Of a stretch of DNA of 64,000 nucleotides, positions 1-14,600 are shown in pieces; the stretch's first letter is position 1; each line of letters begins with the position of its first letter. Below the pieces are notes generated by a model. It was not told where the DNA came from. It was given only the letters and a program-made list of their open reading frames with translations, and made no database searches. The stretch is from Lethocerus indicus. Lineage: Eukaryota > Arthropoda > Insecta > Hemiptera > Belostomatidae. The DNA is taken from assembly GCA_019843655.1 (NCBI GenBank), contig JACDQD010000002.1, positions 8,979,393 to 9,043,392 on the forward strand. Direction: 5' to 3'. The position numbers and the translations under genes are program-made.

Positions 1-3000
1 GGCCGGGCCCAGGGGAGACTTTAATAAAGCCGGTTGGGAGCGCTCCCATCAATTGTGTCCTCGACCACACGAGCTCACAACGTCCCCGCATATAAATTTC
101 ACTGCCCCCCACAAGCCTCCCAACGCCCGTCTATATTAAGACAATACCCCCTCCCCCGTAATCCACAATAAACATTAGTGTCTCCCTCTCCTGTAGTCGG
201 CGTTTACGTGAAATAAAGATTTTAATCAACGAATTACCGCACGTAATTACTCGGTATATAGTTATGGCAGCAATTTCATAATCAAAATCTACTAAGTTGT
301 CTGCTTCTCTAAGCTGAGCATCTAATTACATAGATTAGTAAGAGTTTGACATTAATAGTTTATTACTCTTGTTCATATTGCAACATTATAGACACATGAA
401 ATGTGAGTACAACTTTCAGTTCATGTTTAGCTCAACCCAGCTTTCGGCTCCTGCCCCCGCTTGGCATTTTATTGGCGTTTATGCTTAAATAAAAATGCCA
501 CGAGAGTTCCCAATCTGCCGTCATTTCATGCCCGGACTGTTCTTAAAAGATCCCAAGGAGAACCAGTGATGTTCTCATCATTATGCCCACTGTGTAACGC
601 TCCGCATTTAGCTCGACAAATAAGTCGTTTTGTAGGTCGAAGTAGGTATTATCCAGGGTTTCCGATATTTCATTTTGTGATAGTGGGAAAAAAATATTTC
701 AGAATAAAAAAATTCTAATGGTGTTAATCATTCTATATACTCTTTTTTTCTGCCTAGGCCACAAGATAGTTGATACCAAGACGAATGTTTTTGTATAATT
801 AATTATTCATATAAATGAAATTCTTTAATTGTACAGGTTCAGATGTTGAGGAAAAGGGAATGCTGATGCAAAGTCTAGCAACGGTCAACCCTTAGCAGCG
901 ACTTGAACATCCGGACGTAAGGTAAACAATTTATAATCAAAATATATATTTCTATTTCTTCTTCTTTAAGATAAGCTTATTATATAGCTTAACATGATTC
1001 TTCTTCAATTTCATTCTTCATTCATATTTATGCTGTTACTTTATTTCATAATATCTTTTTTTATTTCCCACAATCTCGGCTCAGATTTATTTACTCCAAT
1101 CCTGAAGTAATCACACTTACTCCATAGGAGTTACTCATGTACTTGCTGTTATAAAGAGATCCTACCTATAAGGGAAAGTGTTAATGAACTGAAAATTCTG
1201 CAAAATAGTATAGTACGTTACTTATTCCTAATTAAGTTAGCCTTCGGAATGAAGTCCTACTCGGTATGTAAATTGGATTTTTTTCCCAAGCAGATGCCGA
1301 CCAATGTATTCCCGCTTATAGGGGACAGCCCACCGTTCTTGAGTCAATGCATTTAGCAGACTCACATATTCGACAACAAAAAACCTAATCGCTGAAAACT
1401 AAACCACACACGTGACGCATCATGTCACGATTTTATACAAATATTTAACTTCGAATACTGAATTTTCAATTGAAACATACGATTCACTCGGCAATTGGAC
1501 TGTGTGAACAGACCCTGCGAAACGAGCGGGGAGAAAGTGATGAAGTTAATTTAATTGGGTGTAATTTAAGATAAAACATGGCCTGGCCGCGCCGAATCGC
1601 GAATGTTTCCTCACCCGGGTAATTTAATTTCCTCGCGAGTGGAAAATCCACCGAGCCGCCGTTCCGAATAAGAAAATAACGGCTCCGCTAGAATTTTCAT
1701 TTTTACCGAGAGGCGTAGGTGATGAGATGAGAAATATTCGGCCGGATTCGACTATTATTCGAAATGGTCGGCCTTCTGCGAGCCTCCGACTGAAAGCTCT
1801 CTCGGGTTTTAAGGGGCCGGCGGAATATTGCGGGCCAGTTCCAAACGAGCGGCGCTTTCTCGGGAATTGGTCCAAGGGGTTAAGGCGAAAAAAAAATTTC
1901 GCCTCAAATTGACGGTCGCATTCGCGGTCGTGGCCCACTTTCAGACACTCCCAGCAGCTAATCTGATTAGGTTTTTACCAGGGTACGAAAATAAAACGCG
2001 GATCTAACAGTCCCCGACAGCTTGTAATATCCACCTTGTAAACAAGAGTACGCAGATTGGACTTAATTTCAAGAAAACACTGTCTGTACCTAAGTACCTG
2101 CGCTTGCACAAGCGTTTAAGCTCGACTCGTATTCGAAGAAGAAGATAAGAAATTCCATAATGCAATTTTTGACATCGCTCATTTGATTTAGTCAAATATG
2201 TTAATCATTTCACAAATGAAGTTTTATTACAGAATGGTATACGATTTTCTGGAATTGAAATCTGCTGCTAATCATAATTAATTAAAATTTGAAATTTACT
2301 GAAAAATTACAATCGAACCGGGGGGTTGTATTTACTTAGCTGATTGGCTGCGACATTCCACTGTACAGTTCACCTTATCCCGGATTTTCTGCCGTTATAT
2401 TTAGGCATTGTACTGGGTGGTGTGACCTTTCATAAGCACTCCTGTATCAGGAAGACAGTTATCCGAAACAAACCTCTCATTCGAATTTCGTAGTTACAAT
2501 TACCGTTGGTGGGCAGTTAATTTTATGATGTCTTGAGACGTTATTAAACTGTAATTTTAACTTAGATATCTTGAAATAAAATTAAAACAAATTTGAAGCC
2601 AGCTAAATTTAAATTCAGCAAACCAGACCTTATTATAATAAGGGTGAAGATATTCAATGAAGTCATAATTCCGGTCAAATGTTTTGTCTTTTGTCAAATG
2701 ATATGAACTTTTTCTTAACTCGGCTAATGAGGAAGTTAACTCCATTGCTAGTACTGCTCCCATTGTGTGTTAGTTCTGTTTTAATTACATCGACGATTTA
2801 CGACACGCGATCAGCATCCATTTCCTATGGAATGGCTCGTTTCAGTTTTTTTAATCTAGCTCTTGAACCCATTTAGTGAATATTAATGATATTATTACGT
2901 TATTCATATTGTCCCGCTCTAATTACAAATATTTTAATTGTAAATAAATTCCGGAATTTACACTACTTAATCTAAAAACAAATGACCTCAAATCATTTAA

Positions 3001-3743
3001 GGAGAATAATTATTTTTAAGTAAGAATCAGAGCGTCAGTGGTGGACCTAAAATTATTCAAACGGCTGTGAAATTATAATAGCACAGTAATAGTTTGGTCG
3101 CATTAATTTGACAAACCGTTTTTTATGTTTTTTGAAGTGGCCCAATGTTTCGTTTAAGAAACTACTATCGACCTATTACCGTTAGCTACTACCGTCACTA
3201 AGTAGTGGTCTTAAAAACGAAGTCTTATATAAATATCCCTTAAATATAATCCATAGTCACTGAAGTTAACTTGGAAAGACAAGCGGAACTTTGAAGTGGG
3301 AGCGGAAATTGAAGTGGAAGTTCATCGAGATTGTGAGGCGATAACAAGTATTATGGGGCACAAGCCGCTCGGCGCTATGATTAGGAAATGAGTATGCCGT
3401 GGATGATTAAAAATTAAATTAAATTATTCATTCGAAGAAAGTCGGACACGCGAGGGGTTGATGGAATTTGAGAAGACTTTCGCGAGGACGGGATACTAGT
3501 GTAGAAGCTCGAGGTGAAAAGATGGATTAATGTTTGCAAAGCTTAATCTATTCTATTCGGCCAATGCTATTTTTAATTTGCGATACTTTTTTAAGTAAAA
3601 TTCTTTGTTCTTTGCTTCACTTGTTAAATTTTCACTCATAAAATTTTAAAAATAAATGCACGTTAGATCAGAGATTTTCAAACGGTATTAACGATAATAC
3701 ACCTTCCATTCTCTTGGAATATTTACTTCCTTCCGGATTATTG
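1..3743. other. Non-coding stretch, no gene recognised
   Basis: No exon chain, RNA gene or protein family is recognised. The 1500-1950 stretch is locally rich in CpG and GC, and open frames on both strands overlap there, which is what base composition alone would give. It could hold distal regulatory DNA or untranslated exons of the channel gene downstream, but nothing in the sequence shows this. Confidence 0.5.
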
Positions 3744-3826
3744 CCTCAGGAGCTAAATTTCCTCTTACTCAACAACACATACAGAGGGGTCCAAAAAATG
3801 TATCCACTGTTTAACAGTCCATAAAT
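3744..3826 (+). repeat. Partial copy of the left end and flank of a Tc1/mariner-like element
   Basis: Positions 3782-3824 match the terminal inverted repeat of the element at 5101-5623, beginning CAGAGGGGTCC and followed by a run of A and the string TATCCACTGTTTAACAG. The 38 bases before it (3744-3781) also match the left flank of that element, including CTCTTACTCAACAACACATA. Because the flank matches too, this is best read as a duplicated fragment of an already occupied site, or as a family whose repeat unit extends beyond the terminal repeat. No transposase sequence or right end follows it. Confidence 0.65.
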
Positions 3827-5100
3827 TAAACATTTTTGACTAGAGAAAAAGATTAAATATCGGACGACCGAATCTTTCAATTACTGAAGCGATCGAATTT
3901 TCTGGAAGGTGTGACAACCGAATTTACAGTGAAGGAAATAACTTTACAGGTTGAAATACAGATCCAGAGAGATAAGGGCTGGGAGGCCCACGGGCCGCGA
4001 TACAAAGCGCGATCCATTTACCGTGTAAACTCCCCCCGTCGATTTAAGGTTAAGGCGGCTCCAGGAATCCAATAGTAATGCGCCCACTCTTTCACCTTGA
4101 CTGGTGCACATTTTTCTCAAAGAAGACTTAAGTGGGAACACCCGCACTGAAATTAATGGTTCATATTTAAGAATCCCCAGACGCTTACCTGGTAAAATAA
4201 TGACAAGGAATTAATAATCAAAGAAGCCAAGATTTAGTAATAATGAATTCCTATTTAGACTGCGAAATGAAATGGCAATAGTAGAATTTCATTTTCTTTT
4301 TAATTCACAGAAAATATAATAAATTATATTTTCCTCGAGCAAAATGTTTATAATTTCCGAATATTTTCTTTATGTAACATAAACGCCACATCCCGTTGTG
4401 CGATTCATTTTGGCAAATCGGAACACCTTCTTTCAGAAACTACCCAAACCCATTCTTTGGCTGTAATACATTGACACATGCCGTGACTTTATCTTCCTCA
4501 GTTTGACCGAGTTGTGCCTATAGGGAAGGGTAGGTTCTTGACTTTGTTCAAACCGTCTTCCGAATTGTTAATTGTGCATAACAAAAAAAATTTCTTGTAA
4601 AGAAAAACAAGATTTAAATAAATAGTCATCCTCCCGAGACGTGTAATCAATAATTTCGACAAATCAAGTAAGTCATCTGAAAACATTCACTGAATTTCAA
4701 TTCGAATGGAAATCTTGCTGCCCGAATAGTTGTAATAAGAAAGGTTAAAGAGTGGCCTTCGCCTGTGAACGGGTGAGAGTTACCATTTTGAGCTCCGATT
4801 CATTTGTCGGATCCCAATTGTGTCGTCGCGCCTTGTATTAATCAGAGTGGTCTCGAAGGAAAGGGGAATGTGCAATTCTCGAAGGGCCCCAACAATAGCC
4901 CAGTATCGATAGGAGGAGGCCATTTTATCGGTCCCCGCTGAAACGGTCTCAAGAAGAATAAAGTTTCCTACAATAGTGGAACGCCGTTATCCAATAGTAA
5001 TTGTTCGAACTAGGATTGACCTTCGAGTCTTAGACTATAGCCGAGATTTTTACCTCCTCAGTTTCAGAGAGTTAAATTGCCTCTTACTCAACAACACATA

Positions 5101-5623
5101 CAGGGAGGGCCAAAAAATGTTTCCACTGTTTAACAGTCCATAACTTGCAAACTAATTGACGGAGTTGTCTCATTTTTGGAGAAAGTGTCGCTTAAAGTCC
5201 AACTTAAAGATATCACTATAGGTGTTCTAAATGGTCACCGTTAACATCCACACACAAACGATGCCGCCGAACTGCAGCACGTGTTCAGTTGGATATTTGC
5301 ACATGAATGTACGATGGATTCTCCATTGCCGTTGAACCTCATTAATGTTTTCGTACTTAAAATACCACTTCAAAACTGACTTTCTTTCATCGAATGTAAG
5401 CCTTGCGCCAGCCATGTTTACTCGAGTAACAAGGTACAACTAACAACAAAACACTGACTATCTGGCGACTGTCATCTGACAAAACAAAACAACGCAATAC
5501 AACGCTTGTATGGCGATCGCCGGAACTACAAACTATAACACTACCAAACATAAGACAACTCCGTCAATTAGTTTGCAAGTTGGGGACTTTTAAACAGTGG
5601 ATACATTTTTTTGGACCCCTCTG
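5101..5623 (-). mobile_element. Tc1/mariner-like DNA element, internally deleted, with TA target sites
   Basis: Both ends are inverted copies. The left end starts CAGGGAGGGCC at 5101 and the right end reads inward as CAGAGGGGTCC from 5623. The match runs for about 70 bases on each side, through an ATGTTTCCACTG or ATGTATCCACTG block to a shared AACTAATTGACGGAGTTGTC. TA dinucleotides at 5099-5100 and 5624-5625 are the expected target-site duplication. The interior is only about 380 bp, far too short for a transposase of about 350 residues. This is therefore a non-autonomous, MITE-like copy that needs a partner in the genome to move. Confidence 0.8.
5227..5439 (-). pseudogene. Remnant of a transposase N-terminal helix-turn-helix region
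   Basis: The reading frame inside the element begins at one of two methionines (the second gives MAGARLTFDERK). It continues with ERKSVLKWYFKYENINEVQR, which resembles the DUF4817/helix-turn-helix start of insect mariner-family transposases: a hydrophobic helix, an aromatic pair, then a second helix with a Q-R step. After about 45 residues the frame stops looking like the family and soon ends. There is no DDE catalytic core. It is a fossil of the parent transposase and unlikely to have its own function. The family assignment is from memory of the motif pattern, not from a search. Confidence 0.55.
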
Positions 5624-5625
5624 TA

Positions 5626-8600
5626 TAAATATATGTCACGAAAATATATCATAACGTATAAAATTACTGGTATGTTTATAAACTCACAGACCACACCCTA
5701 CTATAAACCTAATAACCTAAAACGTACTAAAAATGAAATATTCAGCATAAGGATGGATGTTAACTGGATGGAAAGATGTTTCTGGACAACTCCTGTAAAT
5801 CCAGTTGGAACACAACGGGAGTTATTTAAAAGAGAGATGTTGGCGTGAAATAACAAACAGGTTTAAGGGGGCCAGTCGATTGACAGAGTCGCAAGTGGCA
5901 AGAAAATGAGTGACTGGGCAAAAGAGAGGCCCAGAGGTGGCACTGCAAATTAATCCAGTAGATTAACTTTGGTTGGTTGACTGACACACTCGATCAGCCT
6001 CTATCTAATTATAAAAGGTCTATGTGTGATCGTAACTGGATTATTGCACTGGGCTTCCCTTTAGTGACAGTTGCATTGTCATTACTATACGTGTCCAACG
6101 AATTGTATTCGATTTCGAACTACTCCAATCAATATTATGCATATTAATGTAGCAAATATATTTTCTAACCCTAAATGTAATATTTTGTTTTTAGTTTTCG
6201 ATTCCAATCTGTATATTAATTTCACTACAGTATTGATGAAAATATTACGCATATATATTTCTTAGGTGCTCCATATAGTTCTCACAGGTATGTGGGTGGT
6301 TGTGTATGATAGTAATAGATAAAATAAAAATCGCTATAAAATTTGATATACTTAATATTAAACCTTTGATGATAAGGTAATTCTGTTTCAACGCATTGTT
6401 TTTTACGGGTAGAATTTATGTATTTTAAAGACAAGAATCAAAAGTTATATTTTGTATAATAACTGTATTCTGGCCAAAAATCGGCATAGGTGTACATACA
6501 TTTACTTGTTTGTGAACAAGGAGGACAACAAATGTCGGCACAAACACATAGTGTATTTTTAATAACGCATATTGTAAAAATCAATAGTCAAACATTTCAA
6601 AGAAAACGCGATACTATTAGTACACTATTCTTATAATTGTCTATAATTTACTTATTTCCGGGCACGTACGAAGATAACGTGGAGGCCGTAAACAGAATTG
6701 CCCCCTGACCCTCGAGGTCAAAACCGGGTTCAACACGTGTCCCTATACAAGTAGAACCCGGCAACTTGCTCTGGCTCCTGTTAATTTAAAACCTTCTTTT
6801 ATGAGGTTTTCTCGAAACCAAAACTCTCCTCTCTTGGAACTCTACTTAATTCGGAAGCTTAGTAGCTAACATACTGTGGCTTCGCTTTAAAATATTTACA
6901 CTTGGACTAAGTAAATTTACTAGTTTTTAAGATTCTTTAGATTTATTTACGTATAACGTAGGATCTTTAAATTCCATTCTGCAATATCAGCACCTACCTC
7001 CACTATTCTTCCTAGGTCTCCGCAGATTATTTACTTACTGGATATGTGATCTTCCTCCACTTTACTTAAATAGAATAAGAACATTTATTTACTGCATTTT
7101 AATATAAATATTATATCTCACTTATAATATAAAGTGCAATATCCTATTTCCCTTGTCACAATTTATTAAAAGCAAAACTTCTCTCCCCGTTAAATTTATA
7201 TTGTAAAGTAAATGAATAAACAAAATCCTGTACTAAATGATAGGATAAAAGATAGGAGTAATGGCAGATCCGCCTAGTACTAATAATGGAAAGAAATTAA
7301 CGAATTAATTGTAAACTACAAGAAGCGACCTTTATTGGCACTTTGACTATCTGGAGAACTCGAAATGAATAATGAAATCATATTGGCCCAAAACAACGAT
7401 TATCTCCTTCCCAATACAAGTTTCATCTACCCGCCAATTGATTTTCAAGGCGGCTTGAAACCCAAACTCCGATTCTCGATGATGCGACTCGGCGATATGG
7501 GTATTAGACGCAGTGGCCAGCTTAGACACTTCCGACATCAACATAGGCCGAGGAACATTCCATCCTAATGAACCAATTGTTGGAATCACCGTATTGTCCG
7601 GATGTTGGCAGGACTGTTCCCACTGCACTGGTTGATCAATATGTCTGACTTGCCTGCACCGGAAGGCTCCACCACGCTCTTGACCAAATACAAAATTCTG
7701 ACATGAACCCAACGGCGTAAAATACAGGCGAAGTTTTGAATTTTAAGTTGTAAGTTGTGTATGTTTTTAACTTCGAGTTAAATTCTGTCGTAACATATAA
7801 TGTAAAAGATATCGATCCATTGCAGGTTCCAAAAATTTATCAAATTTGAAACAACTTTGAAAAGATCACTATTTGAAACAACAAAACATTATATACAACC
7901 AATCAATTACAAGAGTGAGAGGGATATTACTGTTCACTGAATGATGAATTATCCTTCTTTCATTTGGAATTCACTAATAAGAGTTGTGTGAGTTCATTAA
8001 CATAACCACCACTTGATTTTTGTTTGAAGAGAAACTCGTCTCTTGTTATGTTCTATTATCAAAAATATTTCGCGAAAAATTCCACATTTTTAATTAGATT
8101 ATTGTTATACATATTGCTACTCCTGTCGACAACTATTATATTGGGCTTCTATATACAAGATGACCCGCCTGTCAATGGTAGGTTGATCAATAATAATCGC
8201 GAAAGAGGGTTGATTTTCTGCTTTAATATGCTTTCACGGGCCTGCCGGATATTTTGCCTATCCCTCACTCCTGCAGAATATCCGTTTTGTGAACTACACT
8301 ATGTTCCCTGTTTAAAGACACTTCTCAGTGCGGACAGTTCTGGCGGTGTTCCCAAAAGTTTAGCCCAAGTTTAAATGCGCCTAAAAGGGACTGGAAAAAG
8401 GGAACAAGAAGAAGACAAGGGGCGAATACAGAGGGACTGAAAGGGACGGAGGAAAACTTCAGGATAAGATCAGTTGGTAAAAAGAAATGTCATAAAAGGC
8501 GCGAGGGTTAGGAACTGCACACGGTGGCCCCCATCAACCAAACGCAGGATGCCTTATTCATTTACTGGCGGGGCTGAATCTGTCAAAACGCCGTCATTGG

Positions 8601-11600
8601 TCTACCATAAATGTAAGCTTATATTATTAATAGACAAATTATATTACTGAAAAATATAAAATAAGTAAAATTAGACTCTTCAGCATTTAAACTGAAACTA
8701 ACTAAATTTTGCTCAGAGCTAAACGAAAATGATCGAGTTAAATGTTACTTACACTTTAAGAGGGTGTTAATTGGTGCCTCGCTTCCTTCAATTAGTCTAT
8801 TTAGTCTTCTATTTACTACCTTCTCTATTTACCTTTAGAGCAGAGTTAATTACCATTTATCGAGTACGAGGATCCGGAACGAGGAGAGTGTATTTAAGGC
8901 GTCGCTCCCCCTCTAGTTTGAATTACTAGTCGTATTATGTTGCAGACCATTCCACAAGAGTTGTTCGGTCTGAAACAATTTTGGTGTACTCGACGAAATG
9001 ATTCGAAATATTACTGCATACAGGTTTATTGAAAAGTGAAGAGAAATCCCGTACGTAGCCCTTTTCTCCCCGTCTGCCATCCTACAGAGCATTTCCTGTA
9101 GAAGAAATCATATCTTTTTTTTCCTGCACGAGAAAATGATTGATGCAAGGCTTGGAACAAGACTGGATGGAATCGCTTTAATATGAATCCCTTCCGAAAT
9201 TGTGTGAAGATAAAAGGTGCTCCACCCGGGTAGCTCAAAGGTAGCTTGTATCAATCATCGTCGTATACTGAGTGGAACTCCAAATAAGATGGAACAGGTT
9301 CAAACCTGGGAGGATTATACGAGGATTAATTTAAAGGAATGACTGCGTCTAACTGTACAATTAGACAGATAATGTTTTAGTCCATTCAAAAGCACACCGA
9401 AGGAAGCTATCGGCGATTATGCCGCTATTTGTTAGAGCTTGGAAATAACCGCAAGAAGAAAAACGATTTAGTTTTTTCAACTTTTGAATCAAAAGAATCA
9501 CAACACTATCTGTAATGGTTGCGTTGTGAATAATTATTACGATGAGTTGATAAGTTGATGAGTTGAGTTACGAAGCTGCTTTTGTAAGTTAGGGATTTCT
9601 GCATCAGAAGGGACCGAGTAACTTGTTGAATGAGCTAAGACCCCGCAGCTCTGAATATCTCTGCTCCTCATTATCTATTCCTTTAGCCTCTCGATCATAC
9701 TGATATTTACCCTTCTGTGAACGAGGGCATTGCTCATTCACTGAATAAGCAGGCTCAGTTCCAATCATATCCAGAGCTCGAAAGGAACTATCGTTTCCAA
9801 TTAGACAGATGGCTCGTGATTGCATTTACATATATCTTTAACCGAGTTAGTTAGAAAAATATAGAATCTTGTAGAATATTGAAAAAAATAGATTCTGAGA
9901 ATATTTTGGATTCGTAGACCCGACACTGTCCCACGTGCTTTGTTGTATAGAAGAGGACTCGCCAAATTATAGTTGATGTTCAGGTAAACATATTAAAACT
10001 AATCGCCAACAATGCAAAGGGGGTGGATTCAAAACTGTAAGCTTCCATAAACACCTTAAAATAACTCTTAATCTCGATGCACATTAGGGAAAATCAACTT
10101 TTTCAAAATACTCTTTCAAAACTTGTTACAAGTGTAATTTAGTAAGCAGTTTCTTACTGGACTATTAATACGATGTTTGAGTAGTAAAGGAAGGGATTTA
10201 TTTATGAGTCTATTTATTGTTAGGCGGAGCCGGCTCCGGCTCGGCGCTTTTCAGTAGCTCTCCAGTTTCATTTTTTCCTGCCATTGAACGCCCTGCCCAC
10301 AACCCTCCCCCCACCCCCCCTGCGGGCCAAATGAAAGGCCGCGTCCGAGCGGACGCACCCCTCCAATAGGGCCTACGTTTAATAAACCACGATTCCAAGG
10401 CCCAAAACCAGAATGCTACTCTAACAAAAGTGGACCTCCGCAATCGAAATACCGCTATCTGAGGTGAATCGATTTCTTCAATGCGTACCGTAGAATTAAT
10501 GAAAACTGCATTTCCTGGGGTTGGCAATCTACAGAATGTAGCAGGCATTTTTCAATTTGTAATTAACATACAAAAATTCCCGCGAGCTACTCGTACCTCG
10601 CGATTGTCAATCTCCCGACGCCTGGCATAGACCATGCTGGTATGATTTCTGTTAAAGAATATTGCACCATGGTTATTCAGCAAACTATTATAAAGGAGTA
10701 ACGTGTCCTCTTCCGTCCGTTTTATCATGATTTTATTTATTCATTAGTATTCAGTTCTTTCCCAGCAGATATTTCCTCCCCCTCCTCACATGTTCTCCGA
10801 GGAAAGTCTCTAGGCGGCATCATTTTTTCAGTAGCAATAAGGGACGAGATTTGCATCATCGTTCCGCACTATATTATTCCCATCGGTTTTGTTTTCTTCG
10901 TCTTCCGGCACGAGCAGTTCCGGAAAAGTAGTTTTTCAGCGCTAGAATTTGGATTGTATTTCATACTGATATATTTCCTATCTACCGTTGACCCCTGTGT
11001 ACAATATGCGGAGTATAACCCCGAAACCTGAGAACATAAACAAGATTTCCCATTCGAGGTAATTATAAAAAGGATGACAAGTTTATACAAAACCTGTTCT
11101 TAATAAAGGCTATAATGTGTAAATGTATTCATATTTTAGGACTATGGCTAATTCATCGTGGGAAAACAACTGCAATTCGTTCCGAATATTGAATATTTAC
11201 TGGCCTGTTTTAATTGTTATTTTTAATTATCTGTATGATGTACTCAATAATATTCCACAATCGATACGGTGGTCCGTATATAGGAAAACATTACATAGGA
11301 AAACATTATTTATAAAGTTACTGTACATAGTTTCATTAGCTTTACGTTTATCGGCATTTATTGGCAAATTGACCTGTTCTCTTTTATGCCCAAATCAGAT
11401 AAATTGTCTTATTTCGACAAAAAATAAGGACCTGTGTTTTCTGAGTCACCTGTCATGGAGTAATTTAATAATATAGATTAGCAATTAAACGAACGAAGCC
11501 AGAGAAGCCATTTAGCAAAGAAGAGTATCGATTTTAGCGTCAACCGTGAACAGAATGCCGTTACATAACAGCATTATTGAACATTCCATTCATAATGGTA

Positions 11601-14600
11601 AAATATATTGATATCGGGGAATGGTTTTATAAGGTTTTTCAATTGGTCAGTCCCAGTTAGGTTAGATCGTCTGGGTTCTTTACCCAACAAAAATGTGTTA
11701 GGATTCACACCAACTAATCGAAGATTCAGGTTCAACTTGATCGTTTTCTAATAACTTTCTACAGAAATGAGAGAAATGAGTAGTACTGATATTGTCGGAT
11801 AATTAAATCAAAATGTGCTATTCGTGAATGTTTTTCAGTTTATTTTAATGCCTGATGTATAAATAATTTCATCCTTGTCCTCAATCAATTCAACGATACA
11901 TTACTTCGGTTAATATTCTGAGAGTAATATTTTGTCTTAAATCGCAAGATGTCGAGTAAAAAATGTGTAGCCTTGACAAAAGTCGATTGTCGCTGTAAGG
12001 GAATGTAAATAGTGCATTGAACCCCTGAAACGGGACAGTTTTAGATGCATAAAAGGAAGAGATTTTTCCGTCACTAGGAATTCGATAGAAGAGTGGCGCA
12101 TTGCAGGGGCTCACCACGGGACTCGCGTGCCGCTCCACCTCACCCTCTTCACCTCACTCCCTTTCTACCGCCGGCTACTACTTAACTAACGGCCTTATTT
12201 ATAAATAACGCGTCGCATTTCGACCCCTCTAGAAAATAAATGGGTTCTCGCTTTCTCAGAAGTTTGGGGGAGGGGGCAGGGTGATATTTATTTGAATAAA
12301 AACATTAAATCGATCGAAATCGCTACGGATCGCGTGCCCGTACTATTGTCGTTTGGTCGTAAATTTCCAAGACAATTATCGGAGGACACGTTTAAAAATC
12401 CTTCTTTCTGCGTATCATTCTTCTTTTTGTTGGGATAGGGCGGTCCTTTTTAAACTTTCCCCAACGTTACTACCCGTAAAATGTACTTCTGTTCAAGCCA
12501 GTAGAATGACGCCAAAAACATTGTGGGCACTTTAATTAATAGAATTAGATTTTTCGTTATTCACTAAATTAAAAAAAATATAGTGGCAAATCGCCAATCC
12601 AAAGTACAAGATATTAGTCTGTAGGTTCATTGTTGCAATAAAACATTGGAAGCAATTTCGAAAGGGCATCGAATTTTAGATAATTTTTGGTTCCAAATTA
12701 ATGAACGTTTGAAATTTATACTCTCACCTAGAAACCATTTCAAATAGGTTTTAAATATGTCCAACAACTCGTTATTTCCTACAGTAGTAGAAAATATTTA
12801 ATGTCACGAATGTCCGCCAAAAGGAGAAAATTAGTTATCATTGTTGTTATAGTTTCGCTCTGTAAAGAGTGAACGAGTGCACGAGTTACTTTAAAATGAT
12901 TAAAGATCTGTTTGCTATTTGAATTAAATTACAGTGGGATATAATAAGAGGCTGTAATAACCCCCTGTAATTAAGAGTTTTGTTGGTTCCTTACTAGTAT
13001 TTCCTGTCTGTTCATCCGAATTCTAATAGACGAACCTTCTGTCGAATGATTCAGGAAACTCCCATTGTGCGGCCAAACCCTCTCATTTCTAATGGAATAT
13101 CTCAAATTAAAAGGGATTGGGCTGGAAACCAGCGGCTGTGGACCCGAGCCCTGATTTATAATATCAGGGCTGCGGTAAGGTCAGTTCGGCGGCCCTAGCG
13201 TGACTTGTCCTCTTTGCCCCCATTCCACTCCCCCTCCCCCCGTCCACTTCTATCGATATCGAGCAGGAAATTCGGCAGGATATTAGGGTTCCTTAACCTG
13301 GACCTTTGCCGGAATCATAATTATTAATTCACAACCGCTATAAATGTACCAACTGTTTAGCTTTTCCTCTGTTTATTTATTGTTTATTTATGGTACGTTA
13401 TGTCAGTTCAATTGGCATAATTGGTACTTGTCAACAGTATGGTATATCGACATAGCAGTTGAAAATATTTTCCATATTTCCTATTTGCCCTAACCGATAA
13501 ACACGCAGGATAAACGAGTTGTCTCTCGAAATCCAAAAATAGAAGTGTTATCCTAGCGATTACATATAGTACTGGACATAGTAAATTATCGCGGGCTAAT
13601 TAGCCCGCATCCAAGAATGAGTGAAAATATAAATAGCAATTTGTTCAAATTACGTCTAAATTTAATGGCAGCTGGCGATGGTACCGCGTACGTGTGTGTT
13701 TCTGAGGTCCGTTACTGGGCAGCAATAGTGCAGCGAAGCTGGTATAATTTTTTGTCGTCTTTAATATTAATATTCACACTTCGTATCACATTCGTTTCTA
13801 CCAGAAACCAGTTCCAGTCGTACGTAACCGACTCAATATATGTTTTTTTCGCGTTCGGATTCGCGGACGAATCATTACGAAATAGGATCCAATATTCCGT
13901 TATAATTCCGATACAACCTAGACGGATGGATAACAACATGGACGGATGGACGGGTCTCGAAACATTTCCAAACGAGGGCAACTTGTCGACACTCTGATTG
14001 TAACTGTGTATCATGTTATATCACATAACCATGTCACTATAATTTCGACACTTTTTCTTTGAGATTACGATTTTTTATTGGTCCGAAAGCAAAGGGCCAA
14101 TTCCGGGCCACGAGCTGTAGTTAGAGGAACTATTGGGCTAGAGGCTGGGGGAGGTTGCCGGTTCCCTCCGTAGTAGGGACGGCGAGTATTTTAATATTTA
14201 AAAAAAACTGGAGTCGAGCGGCGGCCCGGGCCGCTGAAAGCTTTAAATATTGTACTGAATTGTCAAAAAGAAGAGGCTAGGGCTCGGCCCGACGCCCATT
14301 GTAAATTCCTCCGCCCTTCATAAACAACGAATATTTCATCTTAGAAGAAAACCAAACGGAAATTTTTCTTCCCGTCGGAATTATAAGTTATTCATTCTTG
14401 GATAAAGAAGCCAACGTAAAGAAAGACCGCCCGTGTACTCGCTTAGCTTTACAAGCGTTTGTCAGCGTTTATAATAAGGTCTTACGAGATTTTCCTAGGC
14501 TATCGATACGAGACTCGTATAGTGTGCTCTTTATACCGTTACTGATTTGAACTGAATGATATTGAAATAATTAAGATAGGTTATTTTAGGATAAACATTT

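Noticed and set aside
7347..7712. A 121-codon minus-strand open frame
   Set aside because: No motif, no splice partner and no recognisable transposase or enzyme signature. A length like this can occur by chance in mixed-composition DNA.
13617..13997. A 126-codon plus-strand open frame beginning MSENINSNLF
   Set aside because: A 100-codon frame is open on the other strand over the same bases, and no domain is visible. Probably a chance frame.
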